NCBI RefSeq assembly: GCF_019278465.1
Contig: NZ_CP058983.1
Location: 372,001-436,000, forward strand
Source: Tenacibaculum sp. AHE14PA
Lineage (GTDB): Bacteria; Bacteroidota; Bacteroidia; Flavobacteriales; Flavobacteriaceae
Length of the DNA stretch: 64,000 bases
Direction: 5' to 3'
Positions within the stretch are counted from its first letter, which is position 1; every line of letters starts with the position of its first letter. The translations under genes and the position numbers were made by a program. The notes under the pieces are model-generated. The model made no database searches and had not been told where the DNA came from. It worked only from the letters and a program-made list of their open reading frames with translations. Shown in pieces: positions 43,374 to 52,914 of this stretch.

Positions 43374-46310
43374 ATGAAAAAAGTACTCATTCTACTCTTA
43401 TTTCTTTGTGTATCAATAGTACATGCACAAGAATACTTTCCAAGTAATACGGGAGTTAAAACATCAAAAAATAAATTATATGCATTTACAAATGCAAAAA
43501 TTTATGTAAGTCCAACCAATATTATTAAAAAAGGAACACTACTTATTAAAGACGGTAAAGTTTTAGAAATAGGTAAATCTGTTGCCATTCCTAAAGGAAC
43601 TGAAACCGTTAATTTAAATGGTAAAACTATTTACCCTTCTTTTATTGATGTGTATTCTGATTTTGGAATAAAAGCACCTAAAAGAGAAGGTGGTCGCGGA
43701 CAAGGACCACAATACGATGCTAGCAGAAAAGGATACTATTGGAACGATCATATTAGGCCTGACGTAAATTCTTTTAACGATTTTAAATTCGATACTAAAA
43801 AAGCCAAAGAATTATTAAACTTAGGTTTTGGTACTGTAAATACGCATTTAGAAGATGGAATTATGCAAGGTAACGGAGTTTTAGTAGCTTTAAACCCTGC
43901 TACTTCTGATGCCTATCGTATTTTAAATAAGCAATCTGCTAATTACCTTTCTTTTAGTAAAAGTAATAAAACACGTCAGTCTTACCCTACATCGCGTATG
44001 GGAGCCATGGCGTTGTTAAGACAAACGTATTTAGATGCCGCTTGGTATGCTAAAGGAAATATAGAAAATACTGATTTAGCTTTACAAGCTTTAAATGATA
44101 AAAAAGATCTTCCTCAAATATTTAGAGCAGGTAATTATTTAGATGATTTACGTGCAGATAAAGTAGGTGATGAATTCGGAATTCAATATACAATTGTAGG
44201 TGGTGGTAACGAATACGAACGTATCAATGCTATTAAAAACACCAACGCTACTTTTATTATTCCTATCAATTTCAGAAAAGCATACGATGTAAGTAATGCT
44301 TTTTTAGCTGATAAAATTGAGTTAAGCGATATGCGTAAATGGAATCAAGAGCCTGCAAATCCTGCAGCACTTGCTAAAAATAATGTTCCCTTTGCATTAA
44401 CTACTTATAAGTTAAAAAAAGCTACTGACTTTACAGCTAATTTACAAAAGGCTATAAAGTTTGGTTTAGACAAAACAACTGCCCTAGAAGCTTTAACAAG
44501 TATTCCTGCTAAAATTCTACAAAACGATAAAATAGGAAACTTAAACAAAGGTAGCTTTGCTAACTTTTTAATTACTTCTGGTGATATTTTTGATAAAAAC
44601 ACAACGCTTTATGAAAACTGGGTACAAGGAGATAAAAATGTAGTAAACGATATTACTATTAAAAATATTTCTGGTGAATATACTTTAGCTGTAAATGGAG
44701 AAACATATAAAATGTCTATCAGCGGAAAAGGAACTAAGCAAAAAGCTACTATAAAAAAGGATGCTAAAAAAATTAGTTCTAAGTTTTCATTTGTAGATAA
44801 TTGGGTGAAAATTACTTTAAGAGATGGTGATAATTTTTCTCGTTTGTCAGGATTTGTTGATCATAAAAACCTAAACGGAACTGCGATTAATAATAGCGGA
44901 AACGAAACTAATTGGACAGCTACTTTCAACTCTAAAAAAGATGAGAAAAAAGATGAGAAAAAGGAAAAGAAAACTACTGTAGTTGCTGTTTCTTATCCTA
45001 ATATAGGGTTTGGAAATTATACTAAACCACAACAACAAACTATTTTAATTAAAAACGCAACAGTCTGGACTTCAGAAAACAATGAAGTTTTAACAAATAC
45101 GGATGTTTTAATTAAAGATGGTAAAATTTCTCAGATAGGAAAAAATCTTTCAAATCACGGTGCTAAAACTATTGATGGAACTGGTAAATTCTTAACTGCT
45201 GGTATTATTGATGAACATTCACATATTGCAACTTCTGCAGTAAACGAATCTGGTCACAACTCTACTGCCGAAGTAACGATTGAAGATGTTGTAGATCCTG
45301 ATGATATTAATATTTATAGAAACATTGCTGGTGGAGTTACTTCTATTCAAATTTTACATGGTTCTGCAAACCCAATTGGTGGTCGCTCTGCAATTATCAA
45401 ATTAAAATGGGGAGAAGAAGCTGATGGATTAATCTATAAAAACACACCTAAGTTTATCAAATTTGCTTTAGGTGAAAATGTAAAACAATCTAACTGGGGA
45501 GATTCTCAAACAGTTCGTTTTCCACAAACACGTATGGGAGTTGAACAGGTTTATATCGATTATTTTCAAAGAGCAAAAGAATATGATACTAAAAAGAAAA
45601 ACGGACAACCATATCGTAAAGATATTGAGTTAGAAACGTTGGCTGAAATTATTAATAAAAAACGTTTTATTTCGTGTCACTCATATGTTCAGTCTGAAAT
45701 TAATATGCTAATGAAAGTTGCTGAAAAGTTCAATTTTAACATCAACACTTTTACACATATTTTAGAAGGTTATAAAGTTGCTGATAAAATGAAAAAGCAT
45801 GGCGCTGGTGGTTCTACATTTGCAGATTGGTGGGCTTATAAATACGAAGTAAACGATGCAATTCCTTACAATGCTGCAATTATGCACAACCAAGGTATTA
45901 CTGTTGCTATAAATTCTGATGATGCAGAAATGTCTCGTCGTTTAAATCAAGAAGCTGCTAAATTAATTAAATATGGTGGTTTATCTGAACAAGAAGCTTG
46001 GGCAACAGTTACCATAAATCCTGCTAAATTATTACACTTAAACGACCGTACTGGTAGTATTAAAGTTGGTAAAGATGCTGATGTTGTTCTATGGAGCGGT
46101 AACCCGTTATCAATTTATTCTAAAGCAGAAAATACCATTATTGATGGTACGCTTTATTTTGATATTAAAAAGGATAAAGAAAAACGTGCAGTTATAAAAA
46201 CTGAGCGTTCGAAACTGATTAATATGATGCTAAAAGAAAAATTAAAAGGCGCTAAAACACAGGCTCCTGTTAAGAAAGCTAAAAAATTATTTCACTGTGA
46301 TACAGAATAA
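43374..46310 (+). CDS. Secreted amidohydrolase with two tandem domains
   Basis: This is a 978-residue protein with a signal peptide (about 1-18). It holds two amidohydrolase-like domains. The N-terminal one (about 30-420) has YPSFIDVYSDFG where the metal-binding HxH would be, so it looks inactive. The C-terminal one (about 560-960) has GIIDEHSHIATSA with an intact HxH, SINSDDAEMSRRLNQEAAKL, GLSEQEAWATVTINPAKLL and KVGKDADVVLWSG, the C-terminal signature of the superfamily. It is paired with a shorter amidohydrolase gene at 46330. Deaminase or dipeptidase substrates are possible, not predictable. Confidence 0.85.
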   Translation: MKKVLILLLFLCVSIVHAQEYFPSNTGVKTSKNKLYAFTNAKIYVSPTNIIKKGTLLIKDGKVLEIGKSVAIPKGTETVNLNGKTIYPSFIDVYSDFGIKAPKREGGRGQGPQYDASRKGYYWNDHIRPDVNSFNDFKFDTKKAKELLNLGFGTVNTHLEDGIMQGNGVLVALNPATSDAYRILNKQSANYLSFSKSNKTRQSYPTSRMGAMALLRQTYLDAAWYAKGNIENTDLALQALNDKKDLPQIFRAGNYLDDLRADKVGDEFGIQYTIVGGGNEYERINAIKNTNATFIIPINFRKAYDVSNAFLADKIELSDMRKWNQEPANPAALAKNNVPFALTTYKLKKATDFTANLQKAIKFGLDKTTALEALTSIPAKILQNDKIGNLNKGSFANFLITSGDIFDKNTTLYENWVQGDKNVVNDITIKNISGEYTLAVNGETYKMSISGKGTKQKATIKKDAKKISSKFSFVDNWVKITLRDGDNFSRLSGFVDHKNLNGTAINNSGNETNWTATFNSKKDEKKDEKKEKKTTVVAVSYPNIGFGNYTKPQQQTILIKNATVWTSENNEVLTNTDVLIKDGKISQIGKNLSNHGAKTIDGTGKFLTAGIIDEHSHIATSAVNESGHNSTAEVTIEDVVDPDDINIYRNIAGGVTSIQILHGSANPIGGRSAIIKLKWGEEADGLIYKNTPKFIKFALGENVKQSNWGDSQTVRFPQTRMGVEQVYIDYFQRAKEYDTKKKNGQPYRKDIELETLAEIINKKRFISCHSYVQSEINMLMKVAEKFNFNINTFTHILEGYKVADKMKKHGAGGSTFADWWAYKYEVNDAIPYNAAIMHNQGITVAINSDDAEMSRRLNQEAAKLIKYGGLSEQEAWATVTINPAKLLHLNDRTGSIKVGKDADVVLWSGNPLSIYSKAENTIIDGTLYFDIKKDKEKRAVIKTERSKLINMMLKEKLKGAKTQAPVKKAKKLFHCDTE

Positions 46311-46329
46311 GAACTTAAAAATAATAAAC

Positions 46330-47628
46330 ATGAAATTTAAAATAATATATAGTTTGGTTTGTTTCTTATTCTTAGGAAATATACTAGCACAACAAACACC
46401 TGCGCCCAAACAAACGCAAGATTATAGTATTGAGGGTGCTACTGCTCATTTAGGAAACGGACAAGTTATCGAAAACTCATTAATTATGTTCTCTGAGGGT
46501 AAAATTGCTTTCGTGGGTAGTGCAATGATGAAAATTGCTAGAAGAGGAACAGTAATTAATGCTAAAGGAAAACATGTGTATCCTGGGTTTATTGCAGCAA
46601 ACACTTCTTTAGGTTTGGCAGAAATAGATGCCGTAAGAGCTACAAGAGATTTTGATGAAGTAGGTTCTATGCTACCACATATTCGTAGTATTATAGCATA
46701 TAATACCGAAAGTAAAGTAATTGAATCTATGCGTCCGAACGGAGTTTTAATGGCGCAAATTACGCCTCGTGGTGGTGTTATTTCAGGAACATCATCTATC
46801 GTACAATTTGATGCTTGGAACTGGGAAGACGCTGCTTTAAAAACAGACGATGGTATTCATATGAACTGGCCAAGTAATTTTAGCAACGGTCGTTGGTGGT
46901 TAGGTGAAGAACCTGGCTTAAAACCAAATAAAGATTATGCAAAAAATATAGCTCAAATAACTAGCTATATCAATAATGCAAAAGCATATTTGGTTGGTGA
47001 TAAAACTGCTAAGATTTTACCTTACGAAGCATTGCAAGGAGTTTTAAACGGATCTCAAAAAATGTTTGTTCACGTGAGTGGTCAAAAAGCGATTACAGAT
47101 GCTGTTACTACATTAAAAAAGGTAGGAATTAAAAATTTAGTAATTGTTCACGGACAAGAAGCTGAAAAGGTTGCAGATTTACTAAAAGAAAATAATATTC
47201 CGGTAATTTTAGAACGCGCACACCGTTTACCTAGTGCCGAGGATGAAGATTATGATTTACCTTATCGTGCTGCCAAAATATTATCAGACGCTGGTATTTT
47301 AATTGGTTTAGGTATGGAAGGTGACATGGAGCGCATGAGTGCTCGTAACATTCCGTTTTACGCAGGTACATACGCTGCTTACGGATTAGGAAAAGAAAAA
47401 GCTTTACAGTTAATTACTCAAAACAATGCTAAGATTTTAGGTGTTGATGATAAAGTAGGAACTTTAGAAGTTGGTAAAGATGCTACCTTATTTATATCTG
47501 AAGGTGATGCTTTAGATATGCGAACAAATATTTTAAACGAAGCTTTTATACAGGGCCGAAAAATTAGCTTAGAATCGCACCAAACAAAACTTTGGAAACG
47601 TTATTCTAATAAATATAAAAATCAATAA
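46330..47628 (+). CDS. Secreted amidohydrolase (shorter partner)
   Basis: This is a 432-residue protein with a signal peptide (SLVCFLFLGNILAQ). It has amidohydrolase features EGATAHLGNGQVIENSLIMF (the N-terminal beta-sandwich), the position PGFIAANTSLG where HxH is normally found, and GTLEVGKDATLFISEGD at the C-terminus. Because the HxH is absent, it may be non-catalytic and act with the larger partner, or it may use other ligands. I chose the ATG at 46330 over an upstream in-frame start at 46297 inside the preceding gene, because it places the signal peptide first. Confidence 0.82.
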   Translation: MKFKIIYSLVCFLFLGNILAQQTPAPKQTQDYSIEGATAHLGNGQVIENSLIMFSEGKIAFVGSAMMKIARRGTVINAKGKHVYPGFIAANTSLGLAEIDAVRATRDFDEVGSMLPHIRSIIAYNTESKVIESMRPNGVLMAQITPRGGVISGTSSIVQFDAWNWEDAALKTDDGIHMNWPSNFSNGRWWLGEEPGLKPNKDYAKNIAQITSYINNAKAYLVGDKTAKILPYEALQGVLNGSQKMFVHVSGQKAITDAVTTLKKVGIKNLVIVHGQEAEKVADLLKENNIPVILERAHRLPSAEDEDYDLPYRAAKILSDAGILIGLGMEGDMERMSARNIPFYAGTYAAYGLGKEKALQLITQNNAKILGVDDKVGTLEVGKDATLFISEGDALDMRTNILNEAFIQGRKISLESHQTKLWKRYSNKYKNQ

Positions 47629-47649
47629 TAAAATTAGTATTTTAAGAAA

Positions 47650-47737
47650 CGTCATTCCGAGCAACGTGAAGGAATCTTTAAGTTATGAACTTCTAATTTT
47701 AAGATTACTTCGAAATTAAAAATTTCACGTAACGACG
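47650..47737. repeat. Single copy of palindromic repeat family A
   Basis: CGTCATTCCGAGCAACGTGA ... AAGATTACTTCG ... TTTCACGTAACGACG is a diverged single unit of the same element as the array at 11150. It lies in the gap between the amidohydrolase and SpoU methyltransferase genes. Confidence 0.7.
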
Positions 47738-47798
47738 TTATATATCAATATTATAATAGCTTTTTAATTCAATTATAAATTGTATTATAAATACTATC

Positions 47799-47824
47799 AA
47801 AAATACCCTTAATTGGGTATTTTT
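47799..47824 (+). other. Ten-bp perfect hairpin just before the SpoU methyltransferase start
   Basis: AAAAATACCC, the loop TTAATT and GGGTATTTTT form a hairpin that ends 6 bp before the ATG at 47831. It overlaps TATTTTTG (47818-47825), a perfect -7-type box. It may terminate the upstream unit or lie in the 5' leader. Confidence 0.55.
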
Positions 47825-47830
47825 GTATTT

Positions 47831-48622
47831 ATGAAACAAATTAGCAGCATACAGAATCCTTATATTAAAGATTTATTAAAACTTCAAGATAAATCTCGAG
47901 AGCGAAAAAAGAAAGGATTGTTTTTAGTAGAAGGACAACGTGAAATATCTTTAGTTGTTGGCGGTGGTTATGAAATAGAAACTATTTTATTTGTTCCGAA
48001 TATGTTCTCTAACGAAAATTTAGATAAGCTGTTAAAACATACTACAAACTGTATAGAAATCACCAAAGAAATTTATCAAAAAATAGCCTATCGAGATACT
48101 ACCGAAGGTGTAGTTGCTGTTGTTAAGTCTAAAACATTTAATTTAAAAACGATTCAATTTAATACCACTACTCCACTTGTTTTAGTTTTAGAAGGCATTG
48201 AAAAACCAGGTAATATTGGTGCTATGTTGCGTACTGCTGATGCTGCAAATGTAGATGCTGTTTTTATAGCAAATCCAAAAACCGATTTATTTAATCCTAA
48301 CATTGTACGCTCTAGTGTTGGTTGCTTGTTTACCAATCAGATTGGCATAGGAACATCCGAAGAAATTATTGAATTTTTACAACAGTATAAAATTAATATT
48401 TACAGTGCTACGCTTCAAAATTCTAACGAATATCACAAAAATGACTATACCAAACCAACTGCTTTAGTTGTAGGTACAGAAGCAACCGGATTAACACAAA
48501 TTTGGAGAGATAAAGCAACACAAAATATCAACATACCAATGCAAGGTCAAATAGATTCTATGAACGTTTCTGTGGCCGCGGCTATTTTAACTTTCGAAGC
48601 TAAAAGACAACGTGGGTTTTAG
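47831..48622 (+). CDS. SpoU/TrmH-family RNA 2'-O-methyltransferase
   Basis: This is a 263-residue protein with an N-terminal substrate-binding domain (KQISSIQNPYIKDLLKL, GLFLVEGQREI) and the SPOUT catalytic domain with LVLEGIEKPGNIGAMLRTAD (motif 1), ALVVGTEATGLT (motif 2) and IPMQGQIDSMNVSVAAAI (motif 3). It methylates a ribose 2'-OH in rRNA or tRNA; the target is not predictable. I chose the ATG at 47831; an upstream in-frame TTG at 47813 lies inside the hairpin. It is one of two SpoU-type genes in the window. Confidence 0.92.
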   Translation: MKQISSIQNPYIKDLLKLQDKSRERKKKGLFLVEGQREISLVVGGGYEIETILFVPNMFSNENLDKLLKHTTNCIEITKEIYQKIAYRDTTEGVVAVVKSKTFNLKTIQFNTTTPLVLVLEGIEKPGNIGAMLRTADAANVDAVFIANPKTDLFNPNIVRSSVGCLFTNQIGIGTSEEIIEFLQQYKINIYSATLQNSNEYHKNDYTKPTALVVGTEATGLTQIWRDKATQNINIPMQGQIDSMNVSVAAAILTFEAKRQRGF

Positions 48623-48721
48623 TCTATCTGTATCTAAAACATTTTTTTCTGTAAATTAGCTATTTAGTTAAAATGAAATGATAGCTTAAAATTACTTCTT
48701 GTTTAATTAAAAAATTATTTG

Positions 48722-49972
48722 ATGAAAAAAAAAGTAATTATTTATTATAATAAAATCCGTCAGCAACTATGGTTTAGACCGCTTTTATTCTGTTTATTTT
48801 CAGTTTTTGGGGCACTCTTAGCACATCAAATAGATGGTTTTGGAATTAGTAAACATGTTCCTAGTATAGACACAGACTCTATAAAAGGGCTTTTAGATAC
48901 CATATCTTCAAGTATGTTGGTAATTTCTATATTTGCTGTAACATCTATGCTATCTGCATTTTCATCAGCAAGTAGCACGGCAACTCCAAGGTCTTTTAAA
49001 ATTGTAGTTACAGATGACGTTTCTCAAAATGCTCTATCCGTTTTTATCGGAGCCTTTATATTTAGTATAGTTGCTACTATAGCTCTTGATAATGGGTATT
49101 ATCAAAAAGCAGGTAGGTTTTTACTTTTTTTATTAACCTTAATATTATTTACTGTTGTTATTTTAACATTTTTACGATGGGTAGATAAAATTTCAAGATT
49201 AGGTCGTTTAGAGCACACAATACAACAAATAGAAACGGTAGCTTCTAAAGCTTTAGCAACTTATATTAAATACCCAAATCTAAAAGCTAATCCCATTAAA
49301 AAAAAATTTAACAAGGCTAATGCTATATGCGGAAACACAATTGGTTATATACAACACATTAATATAGAAGTATTACAAGAATTGGCTGAAGAAAAAAAAA
49401 TAAAAATTCAACTAAATTGTTTACCAGGAAAATTTATTAATAAAAACTTTGTTGTTGCTTATGTTAGCGAGACTGATATAGAAATTAAAGAAATACAACA
49501 AAGTATTAATAGTGCGATTCATGTAGGTCATAATAGGTTGTATGAAGATGATCCTAGATTAGGATTTACCTCTTTAACCGAAATTGCAAGTAGAGCTTTA
49601 TCACCAGGGATAAATGACCCTGGCACAGCAATACAAATTATTGGTTGCCATGAGAGGCTCTTTTTTTTATGGCAACAAAAAGCTCAAGAAGAAGAACAAG
49701 AACATGAAATTACATATAATCGTGTTGAAGTGCCCCAAATAGCTATCGCTGATTTTTTTGATGATGCTTTTAGACCAATTGCAAGAGACGGTGCTAATAA
49801 TATTGAGGTTATGCTAAGATTACAAAAAACCTTTAAATCAATTGCAACCATTGATAATGATAAATTCAAAAAAAATGCTTTAAAAAATTCTGAGGACGCA
49901 TATAATAGAGCTGAAAAGGCTATTGAGTTTAATAATGATTTAATTTTATTACGAAAAAAGTGTTTATTTTAA
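48722..49972 (+). CDS. DUF2254 family membrane protein
   Basis: This is a 416-residue protein with four hydrophobic segments: about 18-38 (PLLFCLFSVFGALLA), 58-80 (MLVISIFAVTSMLSAF), 105-123 (ALSVFIGAFIFSIVATIA) and 132-152 (LLFLLTLILFTVVILTFLRW). It continues into a large cytoplasmic domain with SLTEIASRALSPGINDPGTA, a diagnostic DUF2254 motif. The C-terminus is charged. The function is unknown. I chose the ATG at 48722, one codon after an in-frame TTG. It is monocistronic. Confidence 0.87.
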   Translation: MKKKVIIYYNKIRQQLWFRPLLFCLFSVFGALLAHQIDGFGISKHVPSIDTDSIKGLLDTISSSMLVISIFAVTSMLSAFSSASSTATPRSFKIVVTDDVSQNALSVFIGAFIFSIVATIALDNGYYQKAGRFLLFLLTLILFTVVILTFLRWVDKISRLGRLEHTIQQIETVASKALATYIKYPNLKANPIKKKFNKANAICGNTIGYIQHINIEVLQELAEEKKIKIQLNCLPGKFINKNFVVAYVSETDIEIKEIQQSINSAIHVGHNRLYEDDPRLGFTSLTEIASRALSPGINDPGTAIQIIGCHERLFFLWQQKAQEEEQEHEITYNRVEVPQIAIADFFDDAFRPIARDGANNIEVMLRLQKTFKSIATIDNDKFKKNALKNSEDAYNRAEKAIEFNNDLILLRKKCLF

Positions 49973-50057
49973 AATAAATCATCAATTAACATATTCCAAA
50001 ATTACTATCTACACGAACCAATTTATTTTAGTAATTTCGAATTTCTAAATAGCGTTA

Positions 50058-52367
50058 ATGAAAGTCTGTATTGCCGAAAAGCCGAGTGTAGCTCGCGAAA
50101 TTGCTAATATATTAGGAGCCAATACCAAACGAGATGGTTATTTCGAAGGTAATGGTTATGCGGTTACCTATACTTTCGGACATTTATGCACACTTTTAGA
50201 ACCTAAAGACTACAAACCGCATTGGAAAAGTTGGGATTTAAATAACTTACCCATGCTTCCCGAACGTTTTAACACCAAAGTAACCAACGATGGTGGTATA
50301 AAAAAACAGTTCAACATTGTTAAATCGTTATTTGAAAGAGCTGATGTTGTTATAAACTGTGGAGATGCTGGTACAGAAGGAGAACTCATACAACGTTGGG
50401 TAATAAACCAAGCAAATTATAAAGGTGAAGTACAACGCTTATGGATTTCTTCACTAACTGAAGAAGCTATTAGAGAAGGTTTTAATAATTTAAAACCCGC
50501 CGCGCAATACGATAATTTATATTACGCAGGTTTTTCTCGTGCCATTGGCGATTGGTTATTAGGTTTAAATGCAACACGATTATATACCGTTAAATTTGGC
50601 GGTTACAAACAAGTATTGTCGGTTGGTAGAGTGCAAACTCCTACCCTAGCCATGTTGGTGAATCGTTTTAAAGAAATTCAACATTTTAAACCACAACCTT
50701 ATTGGGAACTACAAACTTTATATCGCGAAACACTTTTTAGTTACGAAGAAGGGCGTTTTTTAAAGAAAGAAGAAGGTCAGGTTTTTGCTGATAAAGTAAA
50801 AGAAAGCGATTTCGAAATTACTTCGGTTACCAAAAAGAAAGGAAAAGAATACGCACCTAAATTATTCGATTTAACAGGTTTGCAGGTATATTGTAATAAT
50901 AAATTTGGCTTTTCTGCGGATGAAACCCTAAAAATGGTTCAGAAGCTTTATGAAATGAAAGTTGTTACCTATCCAAGGGTTGATACTACTTTTTTACCTA
51001 ACGATGTCTACCCAAAAGTAGCAGGTATTTTAGGTAAGCTTACAAATTACAGTCAGTTAACAAAACCTTTATTAGGACAGAAAATAAAGAAATCTAAAAA
51101 GGTTTTTGACGATAAAAAAGTAACCGATCACCACGCTATTATTCCTACCGGAATTCAGAATAATTTACAGTACAATCAACAACAAGTGTATGATATTATT
51201 ACACGTCGTTTTATTGCTGTTTTTTATCCAGAAAGTGATGTTTCTAACACTTCGGTAATTGGTGAAGTTGATAAAATAGCTTTTAAAACAAGCGGAAAAG
51301 AAATAGTATCCAAAGGATGGCGTGTTGTTTTTGAGCACGGAAACGATACTAAAAAAACAGAAGCAAACACCTTACCTACTTTTGTAAAAGGTGAAAAAGG
51401 ACCACATGAACCTAGCTTTTTAGAAAAAGAAACCAAACCGCCACGTAATTATACTGAAGCAAGTTTATTACGTGCTATGGAAACTGCGGGAAAGCAGGTT
51501 GATGATGATGAAATGCGAGAATTGATGAAAGAAAACGGAATTGGTCGTCCGTCTACTCGTGCAAGTATTATAGAAACTTTATTTAGAAGAAAATATATAG
51601 AACGTCAAAAAAAATTAGTGATTCCTACCCAAACAGGAATCGATTTAATTGATTTAATTGACAATGAATTATTAAAATCTGCCGAATTAACCGGTCGTTG
51701 GGAAAAACGTTTAAAAGAAATTGAACGAGGAGAATTTAATGCCGGAACTTTCATAAACAACATGAAAAAAATGGTAGACGAATTAGTGTACGAAGTCCGT
51801 TCTAGTACTAAAACAAAACGACTGTCTTCAGAAAATGAAGCTCCGAAACCAAAACCAAAAAAGGCAGCATCTAAGAAAAAATCAGTAGTATCTAAAGAAT
51901 GTCCGAAATGTAAAAAAGGTCAGTTATTAAAAGGAAGTACCGCCTACGGATGTTCAGCTTATAAAAGCGGATGTGACTTTAAATTACCTTTTAGTTTTAT
52001 GGATAAAAAAATATCTGAGAATCAATTAATTCGCTTGATTGACAAAGGATGTACTACTAATTTAAAAGGGTTTAAGCACGGCAACGATAAAGTTGAAGGA
52101 TTGGTTCGTTTTGATGCTAATTTCAATTTAAAACTAGAACAAAAACAAACGTCGGTTAAAGCGCAATCGAAAACAACCGAAGTTTCTGAAACAATTATTT
52201 GTCCGAAATGTAAAAAAGGAACTGTTTTAAAAGGAAAATCTGCTTACGGATGTTCTCTTTACAAAAACGGTTGTAATTTTGTGTTTACGTTTGATAACAT
52301 TAAAAAAATAGCCAACGGACAAGCATTGACTAAAGAGTTGGTTTTAAAAATTATTAGTTCTAGTTAA
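50058..52367 (+). CDS. topB: Type IA DNA topoisomerase (topoisomerase III-like)
   Basis: This is a 769-residue type IA topoisomerase. The TOPRIM domain is at the N-terminus (VCIAEKPSVAREIA; acidic cluster CGDAGTEGE near 101-108). The catalytic tyrosine Y305 is in VVTYPRVDTTF, followed by the DHHAIIPTG region and PRNYTEASLLRAME. Two zinc ribbons at the C-terminus (about 613-660 and 710-750) each hold CPKCKKG and a later GCSAYKSGC/GCSLYKNGC. The TOPRIM motif D-A-G-T-E-G-E lacks the usual arginine of D-x-D-R-E-G-x, a variant found in a Bacteroidota subclass. A repeat array starts 8 bp after the stop. Confidence 0.93.
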   Translation: MKVCIAEKPSVAREIANILGANTKRDGYFEGNGYAVTYTFGHLCTLLEPKDYKPHWKSWDLNNLPMLPERFNTKVTNDGGIKKQFNIVKSLFERADVVINCGDAGTEGELIQRWVINQANYKGEVQRLWISSLTEEAIREGFNNLKPAAQYDNLYYAGFSRAIGDWLLGLNATRLYTVKFGGYKQVLSVGRVQTPTLAMLVNRFKEIQHFKPQPYWELQTLYRETLFSYEEGRFLKKEEGQVFADKVKESDFEITSVTKKKGKEYAPKLFDLTGLQVYCNNKFGFSADETLKMVQKLYEMKVVTYPRVDTTFLPNDVYPKVAGILGKLTNYSQLTKPLLGQKIKKSKKVFDDKKVTDHHAIIPTGIQNNLQYNQQQVYDIITRRFIAVFYPESDVSNTSVIGEVDKIAFKTSGKEIVSKGWRVVFEHGNDTKKTEANTLPTFVKGEKGPHEPSFLEKETKPPRNYTEASLLRAMETAGKQVDDDEMRELMKENGIGRPSTRASIIETLFRRKYIERQKKLVIPTQTGIDLIDLIDNELLKSAELTGRWEKRLKEIERGEFNAGTFINNMKKMVDELVYEVRSSTKTKRLSSENEAPKPKPKKAASKKKSVVSKECPKCKKGQLLKGSTAYGCSAYKSGCDFKLPFSFMDKKISENQLIRLIDKGCTTNLKGFKHGNDKVEGLVRFDANFNLKLEQKQTSVKAQSKTTEVSETIICPKCKKGTVLKGKSAYGCSLYKNGCNFVFTFDNIKKIANGQALTKELVLKIISSS

Positions 52368-52374
52368 ATTAAAT

Positions 52375-52866
52375 GTCATTACGAGTGAAGAATCAACAAA
52401 GTAATCTAAAAGAAGATTGCTTCATTTTATTCGCAATGACAAAACATTAGAACACTAAATATACTATTTAACGTCATTACGAGTGAAAAACGAACGAAGT
52501 AATCTCTTCTCTCAATAGTAAGATTGCTTCATTTTATTTGCAATAACGAAACATAAAAACATTAAAATTAGTATTTAACGTCATTACGAGTGAAGAATGA
52601 ACGAAGTAATCTCTTACTTTTTTTAATAAGGTTGCTTCTTTTTATTCGCAATGACGAAACATAAAAACACTAAACTTACTATTTAACGTCATTACGAGTA
52701 AAGAATGAACGAAGTAATCTCTTACTTCTTTTAATAAGATTGCTTCATTTTATTCGCAATGACAAAGCTTTAAAACATTAAACTTATTCCTTAAACGTCA
52801 TTACGAGAGAAGAATGAACGAAGTAATCTCTTACAATAAGATTGCTTCATTTTATTCGCAATGACG
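52375..52866. repeat. Array of five palindromic intergenic repeats (family A, variant arms)
   Basis: The units begin at 52375, 52472, 52579, 52687 and 52796, with a 97-109 bp period. Each opens CGTCATTACGAGTGAAGAAT / GAACGAAGTAATCT and closes AGATTGCTTCATTTTATTCG / CAATGACG. Separators are also repeated (AAACATTAAACTTA-like). Relative to the array at 11150, the ends are shared (CGTCATT... and ...AATGACG) but the internal arm and loop differ. The array fills the whole gap between the convergent topB and trmH genes. Confidence 0.9.
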
Positions 52867-52914
52867 TAAACTCTATTATAAGAAACTGAAAAAAAAATCG
52901 GTTAACGGATGTAT

